Shown here piece by piece: positions 29,208 to 37,971 of a stretch of 64,000 nt of DNA. Source of the DNA: Paenibacillus alvei DSM 29 (GTDB taxonomy: Bacteria > Bacillota > Bacilli > Paenibacillales > Paenibacillaceae). The position numbers were made by a program, and so were the translations under genes. The stretch spans positions 517,001 through 581,000 of the forward strand of contig NZ_AMBZ01000004.1 of the NCBI RefSeq assembly GCF_000293805.1, given 5' to 3'. Numbering within the stretch: position 1 is the first letter of the stretch; each line of letters starts with the position of its first letter. The notes under the pieces are model-generated. The model ran no database searches. It was given only the letters and a program-made list of their open reading frames with translations, and was not told where the DNA came from.

Positions 29208-29990
29208 ATGACCCGAAACAAAGTCGAAATTTGCGGTGTCGATACATCGAAGTTGCCCGTCCTCACGAACGCCGAAATGAGGGAGTTGTTCGTGTCATTA
29301 CAGGAACGAAACGAGCTATCGGCTCGAGAGAAGCTGGTAAATGGTAATTTGCGGCTCGTATTGAGTGTGATCCAGCGATTTAACAACCGAGGCGAATTCG
29401 TTGATGACTTGTTCCAAGTTGGCTGTATTGGACTGATGAAGGCGATCGATAACTTCGATCTTGGTCAGAATGTTAAATTCTCTACATATGCGGTGCCTAT
29501 GATTATCGGAGAAATTCGCAGATACCTGCGTGACAATAACCCGATCCGAGTGTCTAGAAGCTTGCGGGACATCGCCTATAAGGCATTGCAAGTTCGCGAT
29601 TCGTTGACGAATCAGAACTCACGGGAACCGACGATACATGAAATTTCGGAAGCACTGAATGTTCCGAAGGAGGATGTTGTGTTCGCACTGGACGCGATAC
29701 AGGATCCGGTATCTTTGTTCGAGCCAATTTACCATGATGGAGGTGACCCGATCTATGTCATGGATCAAATTAGCGATGAGAAAAATAAGGACGTATCCTG
29801 GATCGAGGAAATTGTGCTGCGGGAAGCGATGCGAAAGTTGAACGAACGTGAGAAGATGATTTTATCGATGCGTTTTTTCGAAGGCAAAACCCAAATGGAA
29901 GTTGCAGACGAGATTGGCATCTCTCAGGCACAAGTATCAAGACTGGAGAAGTCAGCGATCAATCAGATGCAGAAGCACGTACGCACGTAA
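29208..29990 (+). CDS. sigG: RNA polymerase sigma-G factor (late forespore)
   Basis: A 260-residue sigma-70 family factor, intact. Begins MTRNKVEICGVDTSKLPVLT as in sigma-G proteins. Region 2 contains NGNLRLVLSVIQRFNNRGE and VKFSTYAVPMIIGEIRRYL; region 4 has MEVADEIGISQAQVSRLEK. Sigma-G directs late forespore genes. The ATG has gggaggt upstream. It lies 131 nt after sigE, leaving room for its own promoter, but I could not find a convincing sigma-F/G motif. Confidence 0.95.
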   Translation: MTRNKVEICGVDTSKLPVLTNAEMRELFVSLQERNELSAREKLVNGNLRLVLSVIQRFNNRGEFVDDLFQVGCIGLMKAIDNFDLGQNVKFSTYAVPMIIGEIRRYLRDNNPIRVSRSLRDIAYKALQVRDSLTNQNSREPTIHEISEALNVPKEDVVFALDAIQDPVSLFEPIYHDGGDPIYVMDQISDEKNKDVSWIEEIVLREAMRKLNEREKMILSMRFFEGKTQMEVADEIGISQAQVSRLEKSAINQMQKHVRT

Positions 29991-30006
29991 TATTTGATTG
30001 GTAAAA

Positions 30007-30040
30007 TAAGCCGTCCGCGGTCAAGCGGCGGCTTTTTTTG
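30007..30040 (+). terminator. Terminator after sigG
   Basis: Imperfect GC-rich stem aagccgtccgc / gcggcggctt followed by seven Ts. Confidence 0.85.
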
Positions 30041-30128
30041 CATCTGACAGGGCATTTTGGCAAGTGGACTCATATACTAAGGTATGTACGCTGGCTACGG
30101 TCAAATTCCTTGTAGAATGGTGATTGCG

Positions 30129-30416
30129 ATGAAAATTTCTGATTTTCAAACGAAGGATGTAATCAACATAATAGACGGTAAGAAACTAGGTCAAGTAAGT
30201 GATGTAGAGCTTGATATGAAGCAGGGAAGAATTGAATCCATCGTTGTGCCAAATTACAGTAAATTTATGGGGCTGTTTGGTGGTGGGAGTGAATTGATTA
30301 TCCCGTGGCGGAATATCGTCAAGATTGGTGCTGATGTTGTTCTGGTGAAAATGGAGGAAATGAAGCCAGCACGAACTGAAGAATATGACAGTGCTTCCTT
30401 TGTGCAGAAACAATAG
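30129..30416 (+). CDS. YlmC/YmxH family PRC-barrel protein
   Basis: A 95-residue protein starting MKISDFQTKDVINIIDGKKL. The pattern of short strands and the conserved ELIIPWRNIVKIG block fit the YlmC/YmxH sporulation-associated PRC-barrel family. Order sigG-ylmC-pgeF matches Bacillus. The start at ATG 30129 aligns with family N-termini; upstream in-frame starts at 30117/30120 cannot be excluded because the ribosome site is weak. The molecular role is not known. Confidence 0.85.
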   Translation: MKISDFQTKDVINIIDGKKLGQVSDVELDMKQGRIESIVVPNYSKFMGLFGGGSELIIPWRNIVKIGADVVLVKMEEMKPARTEEYDSASFVQKQ

Positions 30417-30465
30417 GCTTCGCCATATGGTTTGTGGTAAACTGTACGGTGAGGTGATTATCGTC

Positions 30466-31317
30466 ATGGAACCATTTCAATTGCAGAAGTCTAAGACTTC
30501 AGAGGGGCCTGTTCTGCTGGAATTGAAGAAATGGACAGATTCCTATCCGGAGTTGACAGCTGGATTTACAACAAGAAATGGCGGCGTGAGCAGCGAGCAT
30601 TTCGACTCTTTGAACTGTGCGCTGCATGTGCTCGATAATGAAGCAGATGTCATCCACAATCGCAAGCTTGTCGCAGAAGCATGCGGCATGCCGTTTGAAG
30701 CATGGACATGTGGTGAGCAGGTGCATGGGAGTCATGTTCATGTCGTTACGCAAAATGAACGAGGAAAAGGAAGAATGAATCGTACTGATGCGATTCAAAA
30801 TACGGATTCTTTGGTTACTGATGTTACGGGAGTTCTATTAGCTTCTTTTTATGCCGATTGTGTTCCATTGATGTTCCTGGATCCCGTTCAGCGTGTCATC
30901 GGTCTTGCGCATGCAGGTTGGAAAGGAACTGTCAGCAATATTGGTGCTGCAACGGTACATAAGATGCAGGAGCAGTATGGCTGCCGTCTTGAGCATATTC
31001 AAGCAGCAATTGGGCCATCGATTGGTTCCTGCTGCTATGAGGTGGACGAGCGCGTAATTGCCGAGGTACGGCGTGTATTCGAAGGCTGCCAACAAGCAGA
31101 GCGCGTGCAGGATGTCGTTATTCGTCCGACATCAGCTGGGCATGCTATGCTTGATTTACGTGAATTGAATCGACATTTGTTGATTGAAGCAGGAATTTTG
31201 GCAGCAAATATCGAATGTACTACACTGTGCACTGGGTGTAATATCGATATGTTTTATTCCCACCGTATGGAGGGAGGAACTACAGGTCGTATGATGAGTT
31301 GGATAGGCTGGAAGTAG
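30466..31317 (+). CDS. pgeF: Peptidoglycan editing factor PgeF (YlmD, multicopper polyphenol oxidase-like fold)
   Basis: A 283-residue protein of the YfiH/LACC1 family. Metal/catalytic motifs are visible: CGEQVHGSHVHVV, YADCVPLMFLDP, LAHAGWKGTV and CTGCNIDMFYSHR. In E. coli PgeF removes wrongly incorporated residues from murein precursors; purine nucleoside activity is known for relatives. ATG 30466 has ggtgaggtga at 30449-30458; the longer frame from 30385 overlaps the end of the ylmC-like gene and is rejected. It is followed by the ylmE relic. Confidence 0.9.
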   Translation: MEPFQLQKSKTSEGPVLLELKKWTDSYPELTAGFTTRNGGVSSEHFDSLNCALHVLDNEADVIHNRKLVAEACGMPFEAWTCGEQVHGSHVHVVTQNERGKGRMNRTDAIQNTDSLVTDVTGVLLASFYADCVPLMFLDPVQRVIGLAHAGWKGTVSNIGAATVHKMQEQYGCRLEHIQAAIGPSIGSCCYEVDERVIAEVRRVFEGCQQAERVQDVVIRPTSAGHAMLDLRELNRHLLIEAGILAANIECTTLCTGCNIDMFYSHRMEGGTTGRMMSWIGWK

Positions 31318-31327
31318 GGATAATTGA

Positions 31328-31700
31328 ATGACGACCCGGCATCGAGAAAGAAGCTGTAGTGCATCCTAGTCGCTGCTTCATTCAGATGAATATCTCGGGT
31401 GAAGAATCCAAGTATGGATTCGAACCGGAACAAGCCGCAGCATTTGTAGAGCAATTGCGCGCGTTTCCTCATATTGGGCCAATTGGACTTATGACGATGG
31501 CTCCATACGAAGCTGAACCGGAACAAACGAGACCCGAGTCCGCAAATTGTAAGTTGCGAGACGAATTGGAATCATCGTTGTCCATATCATTGCCGCACTT
31601 ATCGATGGGGATGTCCAATGATTTTGAGGTCGCTATGGAAGAGAGGGCGACACGGCTGAGACTTGGATTCGTCCTAGTTGGGAAGGAAGGGGAAACGTAA
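31328..31700 (+). pseudogene. ylmE: ylmE (YggS/PROSC family PLP-homeostasis protein), N-terminal half deleted
   Basis: Only the C-terminal half is recognisable: [45 protein letters not shown] and [13 protein letters not shown], typical of YggS-family proteins (normally about 225-235 residues). An ATG at 31328 with gtaggga upstream looks like the original start, but it is out of frame with the body and followed by only a few codons, so roughly 120 codons are missing. The lost part includes the VAVTK-type PLP-binding lysine. The stop overlaps the sepF start by 1 nt, as expected for the intact operon. The deletion is too large for a base-call error, though an assembly fault is possible. Confidence 0.85.
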
Positions 31701-32152
31701 TGGGTGTAATGAACCGATTTATGAATTTTCTAGGGCTTCAGGAAGAAGAAGAAATCATTGAGCGCGAGAAGGTAGTAACGGATATGCATGATCAAGAAGT
31801 GGAAGCACCGTCATTCGATCAGCGCAGATCCTCTAAATCCACTAATGTAGTAAGCATACACTCACAGAAGTCTTCCAAGATGGTGCTGTATGAGCCGCGT
31901 TCCTATGACGAGGCACAAGAAATTGCAGATCACTTGCGTTCACGGCGCTCGGTTATCGTGAATCTGCAAAGAGTTCGAAAGGATCAAGCCTTTCGAATTA
32001 TCGATTTCTTGAGCGGTACTGTCTATGCGTTAAGTGGGAATATATCCAAAGTTGGTGGAAATATATTTGTGTGTACCCCCGAGCAGGTTGAAATTCAAGG
32101 TTCCATTACAGAAATTCTTCAAGACGATTACGATTACATGCAAACGAGGTGA
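31700..32152 (+). CDS. sepF: Cell division protein SepF
   Basis: A 150-residue protein. An N-terminal amphipathic helix ([14 protein letters not shown]) targets the membrane, an acidic linker follows, and the SepF core (about 60-140: [40 protein letters not shown]) makes rings that bundle FtsZ filaments and can replace FtsA as anchor. It starts in the TAATG that ends the ylmE remnant and overlaps the ylmG ribosome site at its end. Confidence 0.93.
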   Translation: MGVMNRFMNFLGLQEEEEIIEREKVVTDMHDQEVEAPSFDQRRSSKSTNVVSIHSQKSSKMVLYEPRSYDEAQEIADHLRSRRSVIVNLQRVRKDQAFRIIDFLSGTVYALSGNISKVGGNIFVCTPEQVEIQGSITEILQDDYDYMQTR

Positions 32153-32157
32153 CCTTG

Positions 32158-32427
32158 TTGGAGTATCAGATTGCTGAATATGTGTATTACCTGTTCAACA
32201 TATACAGATGGCTAATTATTGTTTATATTTTGATGTCTTGGGTGCCTAATGTACGAGAGAGCTCAATCGGGGAGATTCTGGGCAAGATTGTTGAGCCGTA
32301 CTTGGCCCCATTCCGCCGCATTATCCCTCCAATTGGTGGGATGCTGGACATCTCTCCGATCGTGGCTTTATTTACGCTTGAATTCGTGTACAGAGGCGTT
32401 CTTGCTGTACTACAGTATTTCATTTAG
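32158..32427 (+). CDS. ylmG: YggT family membrane protein YlmG
   Basis: An 89-residue YggT-type protein with two hydrophobic segments (about 15-33 and 66-86) separated by IVEPYLAPFRRIIPPIGG, the family's conserved loop. The role is unclear, but it is linked to division and divisome placement in plastids and bacteria. The start is ambiguous: TTG 32158 or 32155 after gaggtga (32146-32152); GTG 32149 lies inside the ribosome site. Confidence 0.85.
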   Translation: MEYQIAEYVYYLFNIYRWLIIVYILMSWVPNVRESSIGEILGKIVEPYLAPFRRIIPPIGGMLDISPIVALFTLEFVYRGVLAVLQYFI

Positions 32428-32446
32428 TAATAGGTGAGTGCCGAAG

Positions 32447-33238
32447 ATGACAGCAAATGAACATATCTATTCGCATTTTCACCCTGATGAGCGTGTGTTT
32501 GTTGATCGTGCTTCTGAATGGGTGGAACGTGCAGCACAGCTTCACGAGATCCGTCGTACTGACTTTTTGGATCCGAGACAAGCCTTTATTTTGACAACAC
32601 TTGTCAATCGGAATGCCGATGTTCAGCTGCGCTTGGATGGCGGGCACGAGCATGCAGAGCGCAAGCGTGCGCTTATCGCTCCCGACTACGTATATGCAGA
32701 AGGAGAAGAAATGGGGATGCATATCCTTCAAATCACCTCTCTTGACCGCAATTGGGAGCAGCTTGAGCATGGTGATTTTTTGGGAGCTGTGCTTGGTCTT
32801 GGCATAAAGAGGGACAAAATTGGCGATATTCACGTTAGTGATGATCGCTGTCACATTGTCATAACAGAAGAAATTGGGGCTTTTTTGGATACACATCTGC
32901 GGCAGGTACATCGCGTCAATGTTCTAACAGACATTGTTCCTTTGTCGGAACTTCAAGCCACCCATGCAGAGTTGAAGATGATGACTCTAAGTGTGGCGTC
33001 CCTTCGGCTGGACGGCATCGCTAGTGATGTATTCAGACTCAGCAGAACGAAGATCGTAACGCCCATTAAGGCAGGGCGCTGCAAGGTGAATTGGAAGGTG
33101 GAAGAGAATCCATCTACTCAGCTTCATGCTGGAGATGTTGTTTCCCTGCAAGGGTTTGGACGGTTCAAGGTAATAGACATTGAGGGCGTATCGAAAAAAG
33201 GCCGCATGCGCATTTCGGTAGGTACTTATACTCGTTGA
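32447..33238 (+). CDS. ylmH: YlmH family S4-domain RNA-binding protein
   Basis: A 263-residue protein. The N-terminal two-thirds match the YlmH-specific domain (RRTDFLDPRQAFILTTL, GAVLGLGIKRDKIGDI). The C-terminus holds an S4 RNA-binding domain (about 185-250: LRLDGIASDVFRLSRTKIV, GDVVSLQGFGRFKV). YlmH proteins act on the ribosome in rescue of stalled peptidyl-tRNA. ATG 32447 with taggtgag upstream is preferred to GTG 32438. Confidence 0.9.
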   Translation: MTANEHIYSHFHPDERVFVDRASEWVERAAQLHEIRRTDFLDPRQAFILTTLVNRNADVQLRLDGGHEHAERKRALIAPDYVYAEGEEMGMHILQITSLDRNWEQLEHGDFLGAVLGLGIKRDKIGDIHVSDDRCHIVITEEIGAFLDTHLRQVHRVNVLTDIVPLSELQATHAELKMMTLSVASLRLDGIASDVFRLSRTKIVTPIKAGRCKVNWKVEENPSTQLHAGDVVSLQGFGRFKVIDIEGVSKKGRMRISVGTYTR

Positions 33239-33323
33239 GCATACTCCGGGCTGTACGATTCAGTTGCGTATGTTCAACATAACAATTTTCCGCATGCTTT
33301 GTAATTTTGAGGAGGTGCACACG

Positions 33324-33815
33324 ATGCCATTGACACCATTAGACATACATAACAAGGAATTTAGCCGCAAGCTGCGCGGTTATGATGAGGACGATGTAAA
33401 TGAGTTCCTCGATCAAGTAATTAAAGATTATGAAGCGCTTATTCGCGAGAACAAGGAATTGCAAAACCATGCCAATGCCTTGCAGGACAAGCTTGACCAC
33501 TTCGCGAATCTTGAGGAAACCTTAAGCAAAACGATCATCGTTGCACAAGAAGCTGCGGATGAAGTGAAGAATAATGCGAAGAAGGAAGCACAGCTGATAG
33601 TCAAGGAAGCGGAGAAAAATGCAGATCGTATCGTCAACGATGCCCTTGCAAAGTCTCGTAAGATCGCGTTGGAAGTTGAGGAACTCAAAAAACAATCCTC
33701 TATATATCGTGCGCGCTTCCGTACACTGGTTGAAGCTCAGATGGAACTGCTCAATCAGGATGGCTGGGATGCGCTTGAGCGTGAAGAAGTGAAGGAAGTT
33801 AAGGAATTGTATTAG
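33324..33815 (+). CDS. divIVA: Septum site-determining protein DivIVA
   Basis: A 163-residue coiled-coil protein that binds negatively curved membrane at poles and septa and recruits Min and sporulation proteins. The N-terminal LTPLDIHNKEFSRKLRGYDE membrane-binding motif is intact, and heptads extend from about residue 30 to 150. ATG 33324 follows gaggaggtg; the extended frame from 33264 has no ribosome site. Confidence 0.95.
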   Translation: MPLTPLDIHNKEFSRKLRGYDEDDVNEFLDQVIKDYEALIRENKELQNHANALQDKLDHFANLEETLSKTIIVAQEAADEVKNNAKKEAQLIVKEAEKNADRIVNDALAKSRKIALEVEELKKQSSIYRARFRTLVEAQMELLNQDGWDALEREEVKEVKELY

Positions 33816-33884
33816 TCAAGTATGCTCCTGATTGACAATTATCGCAAAACACGATATAAATATGTATTATTAATAACGTGATAT

Positions 33885-34205
33885 TCAATGACGGGAACGC
33901 GCTGACACGCCCATCCGTTCTTCAGAGAGTCGGAGCAGGTGAGAACCGACGAACGAATCGTGTCGAGACATCATCCCAGAGAAGATATGCTGAATGCAGC
34001 CGATGGATGTAATAACGAAGCTTATACATCTCATTTTTGCTTAAACTGTAAGCATGTCCGGATCCCCTCCGTTATCTGGGGCTTGTGTGCATAGGCATGC
34101 AAGAACGAAGGTGCCGTGCTAATATCATGCTAATGATTGGTATGGAACAAGGGTGGTAACGCGAGCAGAACCTCGTCCCTTTTTGGGAGGAGGTTTTTTG
34201 TTTTC
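33885..34205 (+). ncRNA. T-box leader of ileS
   Basis: The T-box sequence aagggtggtaacgcg (34149-34163) is followed directly by a terminator: aacctcgtccc pairing with gggaggaggtt, then tttttt (34169-34198). Upstream, a long structured stem I region (about 33890-34010) includes ggagcaggtgagaaccgac and candidate isoleucine specifier codons atc at 33970 or 33973. Uncharged tRNA-Ile would stabilise the antiterminator and allow ileS transcription. The specifier assignment is inferred. Confidence 0.9.
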
Positions 34206-34236
34206 TCAATACGTATCGAAGAAAGGAAGTATCACT

Positions 34237-37200
34237 GTGAGAAAAGTTGATGTCAAAGAACGCGCCCGGGAACGGGAGCTGCGTGTACTGGCGAAGTGGA
34301 ACGCGGAAGATACATTTGCAAAATCCATTGAGCAGCGCGCAGGCAAACCTAATTTCGTATTTTATGAAGGACCGCCTACAGCGAACGGAAAGCCGCATAT
34401 TGGACACGTTCTCGGGCGTGTTATTAAAGACTTTATTTGCCGCTACAAAACGATGTCCGGCTATCGTGTTGTCCGCAAAGCGGGTTGGGATACACACGGC
34501 CTGCCGGTAGAGCTTGGCGTAGAAAAGCAGCTTGGTATTTCTGGCAAGCAGGAAATTGAGAACTATGGAGTTGAAGCGTTCGTTAAAAAATGTAAAGCGA
34601 GCGTATTTGAGTATGAAAAGCAATGGCGTGAATTAACCGAAGCAATCGGCTATTGGACCAATCTTGACGATCCGTATATCACGCTCGATAACAACTATAT
34701 TGAAAGTGTATGGCACATCCTTTCCACGATTCATAAAAAAGGATTGCTGTACCGTGGTCATCGCGTAAGTCCATACTGCCCCTGCTGCCAAACTACACTC
34801 AGTTCGCATGAAGTAGCACAAGGCTATGAAACGGTTAAGGATCTGTCTGCAACTGTTAAATTCAAACTGCATGATAATGGCGAATATGTGCTTGCTTGGA
34901 CAACAACACCTTGGACATTGCCGGCACATGCCGCGCTTGCCATGAATCCAAATATGGAATATGTGCGCGTTCAGCAAGAAGACGGTGTATATATCGTCGC
35001 GAAGAATCTAGTTGAAGATGTGATGCAGGGCGAGTACACAATCTTGTCTGAGCATAAGGGCTCTGAGTTTATTGGCAAGACGTATGCTGCTCCATTTCCA
35101 TATGTTGTGCCTGAGAAGGGACATGTCATTGTCGCTGCTGATTTCGTAACAGATTCCAGCGGTACGGGTATCGTTCATATGGCTCCGGCTCATGGTGAGG
35201 ACGACTATAAGAGCTGCCGTGAGAACGGAATCAGCTTCATCAACGTCGTAAATACACAAGGCCGCTATAACGATGAGGTTATTGATTTTGCAGGGCGCTT
35301 CGTCAAGGATTGCGATATCGACATCGTGAAGAAGCTTTCTGAGAATGGAACATTATACTCCAAAGAAAAATACGAGCACAGCTATCCATTCTGCTGGCGC
35401 TGTAAAACACCGCTTCTTTACTATGCGACAGAATCGTGGTTCATTCAGACAACAGCGGTTAAAGATCAATTAATAGCAAATAACAGCAAGGTCGAATGGT
35501 ACCCTGGTCATATTCGAGAAGGCCGCTTCGGCAACTTCTTGGAAGACTTGGTTGATTGGAACATCAGTCGTAACCGTTACTGGGGCACGCCGCTCAACGT
35601 GTGGGTGTGCGGAACATGTAAGAGTGAGTATGCGCCTGAGAGCCATCAGGACTTGCGCAACCGTGCAACGTCTCCAGTTGATGAGAACCTAGAGCTGCAT
35701 AAGCCATATGTGGATGAGGTTAAGCTGCATTGTCCGCATTGTGAACACGGTGTAATGGAACGTACATCTGAAGTAATTGACGTATGGTTCGATAGCGGCT
35801 CGATGCCATTTGCACAGCATCATCATCCATTCGGAGATGAGAAGAAGTTCGAAGAGCAGTTCCCGGCAGATATTATCTGTGAAGGGATTGACCAAACTCG
35901 CGGCTGGTTCTTCAGCTTGCTCGCCGTATCAACGTTGTACAAGGGTGTAGCGCCATACAAGGCTGTTATTTCAACGGGTCACGTACTCGATGAAAACGGA
36001 CAGAAGATGTCCAAATCAAAGGGCAATGTTATCGACCCATGGGATATTATCAATGAGTACGGTACGGACGCATTCCGCTGGGCATTACTGTCTGATAGTG
36101 CGCCGTGGAACTCGAAGCGCTTCTCGAAGCAAATCGTAGCAGAAGCAAAATCTAAAGTGATTGATACGCTTGTAAACACACACGCCTTCTATGCTCTTTA
36201 TGCTTCGATCGATCAATACGATCCAAGTGCCTATAAAGAACGTCAATCGAACAATAAGCTCGATCGTTGGATTTTGTCACGCCTGCACACGCTGATCGCT
36301 AGTGTAAGCAAAGGACTGCAAGCGAATGACTTCTTGAATCCTGCAAAAGCGATTGAGTCCTACATCGATGAATTAAGCAACTGGTATATCCGTCGTTCAC
36401 GTGACCGTTTCTGGGGCAGTGAAATGACAGAGGACAAATTGTCCGCATACCAAACGCTTCGTCGTGTTCTGCTCACACTGTCTAAGCTCATCGCGCCTTA
36501 TGCACCGATGATTGCAGAAGACATCTACATGAACCTCGGCGGCACAAGCGAGAGCGTACATTTGGCGAGCTACCCTGTCGCTGATCAAGGATTGATCGAT
36601 GCAGAATTGGAACGCGATATGGAAACAGCTCGTGAAATCGTAGAGCTGGCTCGCAATGTTCGCAATGAAACAGGAATCAAGACTCGTCAGCCGTTGTCTG
36701 AGCTGATCGTATCCATGGATCGCGAGTTCCATCTTGCGAGCTATGATGAGGTCATTAAAGAAGAAATCAATGTGAAGGATATTCGTTTGGAAACAAGCGA
36801 CTCTGGATTCGTTGATTTTACATTGAAGCTGAATCTTAAAGTAGCGGGCAAGAAATACGGCAAAAATGTCGGAGTTCTGCAAGGTGCACTGAAAGCGATG
36901 ACTCCAGAAGAAACACGCCGCATCGTGGAATCGGGTATGTGGAACTTCACGAATCAAGAAGGCGAGAGCTTCGAGGTAACACGCGAAGAGCTTCTGATCG
37001 AGAAGCAAGCAAAATCCGGCTTTGCGTCAGCGTCTGGTTACCAAATTACAGTCGCATTGAATACGGAAATTACACCGGAACTGGAGCAAGAGGGTTGGGT
37101 TCGTGAAGTGGTTCGCGGTATCCAAGACTTGCGCAAAAAGCTTGATTTGCCAATTGAGAAGCGGGTAAATATCGTATTGGATGTGGATGCGGAATTGCAG

Positions 37201-37329
37201 GCTGCGATTCAAGCGTTCGAATCAACATTGCGCGACAACGTGCTCGTTGCGAACTTGTCATTCGGCTCTCAAGACGGTATGGAATCAGTTGATTTGGGAC
37301 AAAAGACGATCCGCGTGGCAATTGCTTAA
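34237..37329 (+). CDS. ileS: Isoleucyl-tRNA synthetase, long type-2-like form
   Basis: A 1030-residue class I aminoacyl-tRNA synthetase. HIGH motif H54-I-G-H57, KMSKS motif K590-M-S-K-S594, editing domain between (GTGIVHMAPAHGEDDY), and the anticodon-binding domain near residue 640 onwards. B. subtilis IleS is about 921 residues; the length and the eukaryote-like spacing suggest the type 2 enzyme (IleS2), a class known for intrinsic mupirocin insensitivity. GTG 34237 has aaaggaag 7-14 nt upstream and begins MRKVDVKERARERELRVL. It is controlled by the T-box leader and closed by a strong terminator. Confidence 0.95.
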   Translation: MRKVDVKERARERELRVLAKWNAEDTFAKSIEQRAGKPNFVFYEGPPTANGKPHIGHVLGRVIKDFICRYKTMSGYRVVRKAGWDTHGLPVELGVEKQLGISGKQEIENYGVEAFVKKCKASVFEYEKQWRELTEAIGYWTNLDDPYITLDNNYIESVWHILSTIHKKGLLYRGHRVSPYCPCCQTTLSSHEVAQGYETVKDLSATVKFKLHDNGEYVLAWTTTPWTLPAHAALAMNPNMEYVRVQQEDGVYIVAKNLVEDVMQGEYTILSEHKGSEFIGKTYAAPFPYVVPEKGHVIVAADFVTDSSGTGIVHMAPAHGEDDYKSCRENGISFINVVNTQGRYNDEVIDFAGRFVKDCDIDIVKKLSENGTLYSKEKYEHSYPFCWRCKTPLLYYATESWFIQTTAVKDQLIANNSKVEWYPGHIREGRFGNFLEDLVDWNISRNRYWGTPLNVWVCGTCKSEYAPESHQDLRNRATSPVDENLELHKPYVDEVKLHCPHCEHGVMERTSEVIDVWFDSGSMPFAQHHHPFGDEKKFEEQFPADIICEGIDQTRGWFFSLLAVSTLYKGVAPYKAVISTGHVLDENGQKMSKSKGNVIDPWDIINEYGTDAFRWALLSDSAPWNSKRFSKQIVAEAKSKVIDTLVNTHAFYALYASIDQYDPSAYKERQSNNKLDRWILSRLHTLIASVSKGLQANDFLNPAKAIESYIDELSNWYIRRSRDRFWGSEMTEDKLSAYQTLRRVLLTLSKLIAPYAPMIAEDIYMNLGGTSESVHLASYPVADQGLIDAELERDMETAREIVELARNVRNETGIKTRQPLSELIVSMDREFHLASYDEVIKEEINVKDIRLETSDSGFVDFTLKLNLKVAGKKYGKNVGVLQGALKAMTPEETRRIVESGMWNFTNQEGESFEVTREELLIEKQAKSGFASASGYQITVALNTEITPELEQEGWVREVVRGIQDLRKKLDLPIEKRVNIVLDVDAELQAAIQAFESTLRDNVLVANLSFGSQDGMESVDLGQKTIRVAIA

Positions 37330-37403
37330 TTGTACAGCGTATAGATCCCTCCAGTTCGGGAGAATCTATAATGGTCTGAATCGCGAACGAGAATGAAGAG
37401 GGG

Positions 37404-37456
37404 AGAGCGTTGACCGCAGATGGGTATTCCATCTGTTCGGTCACGCTCTTTTTGTG
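37404..37456 (+). terminator. Terminator after ileS
   Basis: Long stem agagcgttgaccgcagatgg / catctgttcggtcacgctct with a few mismatches and a short loop, followed by ttttt. Confidence 0.9.
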
Positions 37457-37504
37457 ATATAAGGGGATGCAGCATATCGGCTTTAGAAGAGGAGGAAATT
37501 GTCA

Positions 37505-37687
37505 ATGAAAGCACATGATTCGAAACATTCGAAGGATTATCGTACCGAGCATAGACATGATCCGATTCAAGTCAAGAACGATAATACCAGCGTTAGCGAG
37601 CGAGAAGTGGCGGATTCAGAGACCCCAGCAGAGCCGCGTTTATCTGCCGCTGCCGCTTCGCAAGATACAGAAGATGCAAAAAAATGA
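37505..37687 (+). CDS. Small hydrophilic protein of unknown function
   Basis: A 60-residue, highly charged protein (MKAHDSKHSKDYRTEHRHD...) with His-rich N-terminus and an Ala/Glu/Asp tail, probably disordered. No family recognised. ATG 37505 has a good gaggaggaa at 37488-37496. Its stop overlaps the next start (ATGA), so the two are translationally coupled. Confidence 0.6.
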   Translation: MKAHDSKHSKDYRTEHRHDPIQVKNDNTSVSEREVADSETPAEPRLSAAAASQDTEDAKK

Positions 37688-37971
37688 TGAAGAGCATTCA
37701 TGATTATACGCTGCAAATTGCACAATCGATGGAGAAGTCAAGAATTGCTGAATATAATGAATTATTGTTTAACCCGCGCAAGCTGATCTGGATCAATCTG
37801 ATGGGCGGCGCAGCACGCGGTGTTGGAATTGCTATCGGATTTACGATATTTACAGCTATCATTGTTTACATCTTGCAATATCTAGGAGCACTCAACTTGC
37901 CTATTATCGGTGATTTTATTGCTGACATTGTGCGTATCGTTCAACATCAGCTCGACACCAAATTTTATTGA
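37684..37971 (+). CDS. DUF5665 family small membrane protein
   Basis: A 95-residue protein: N-terminal amphipathic part with KSRIAEYNELLFNPRKLIWI, then a membrane segment (about 40-70: GGAARGVGIAIGFTIFTAII), then IVRIVQHQLD. The NPRKLIWINLMGGAARGVG block matches my memory of DUF5665. Coupled by ATGA to the preceding gene. It converges with the minus-strand zinc-finger gene, the two overlapping by 7 nt at their 3' ends. Function unknown. Confidence 0.75.
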   Translation: MMKSIHDYTLQIAQSMEKSRIAEYNELLFNPRKLIWINLMGGAARGVGIAIGFTIFTAIIVYILQYLGALNLPIIGDFIADIVRIVQHQLDTKFY

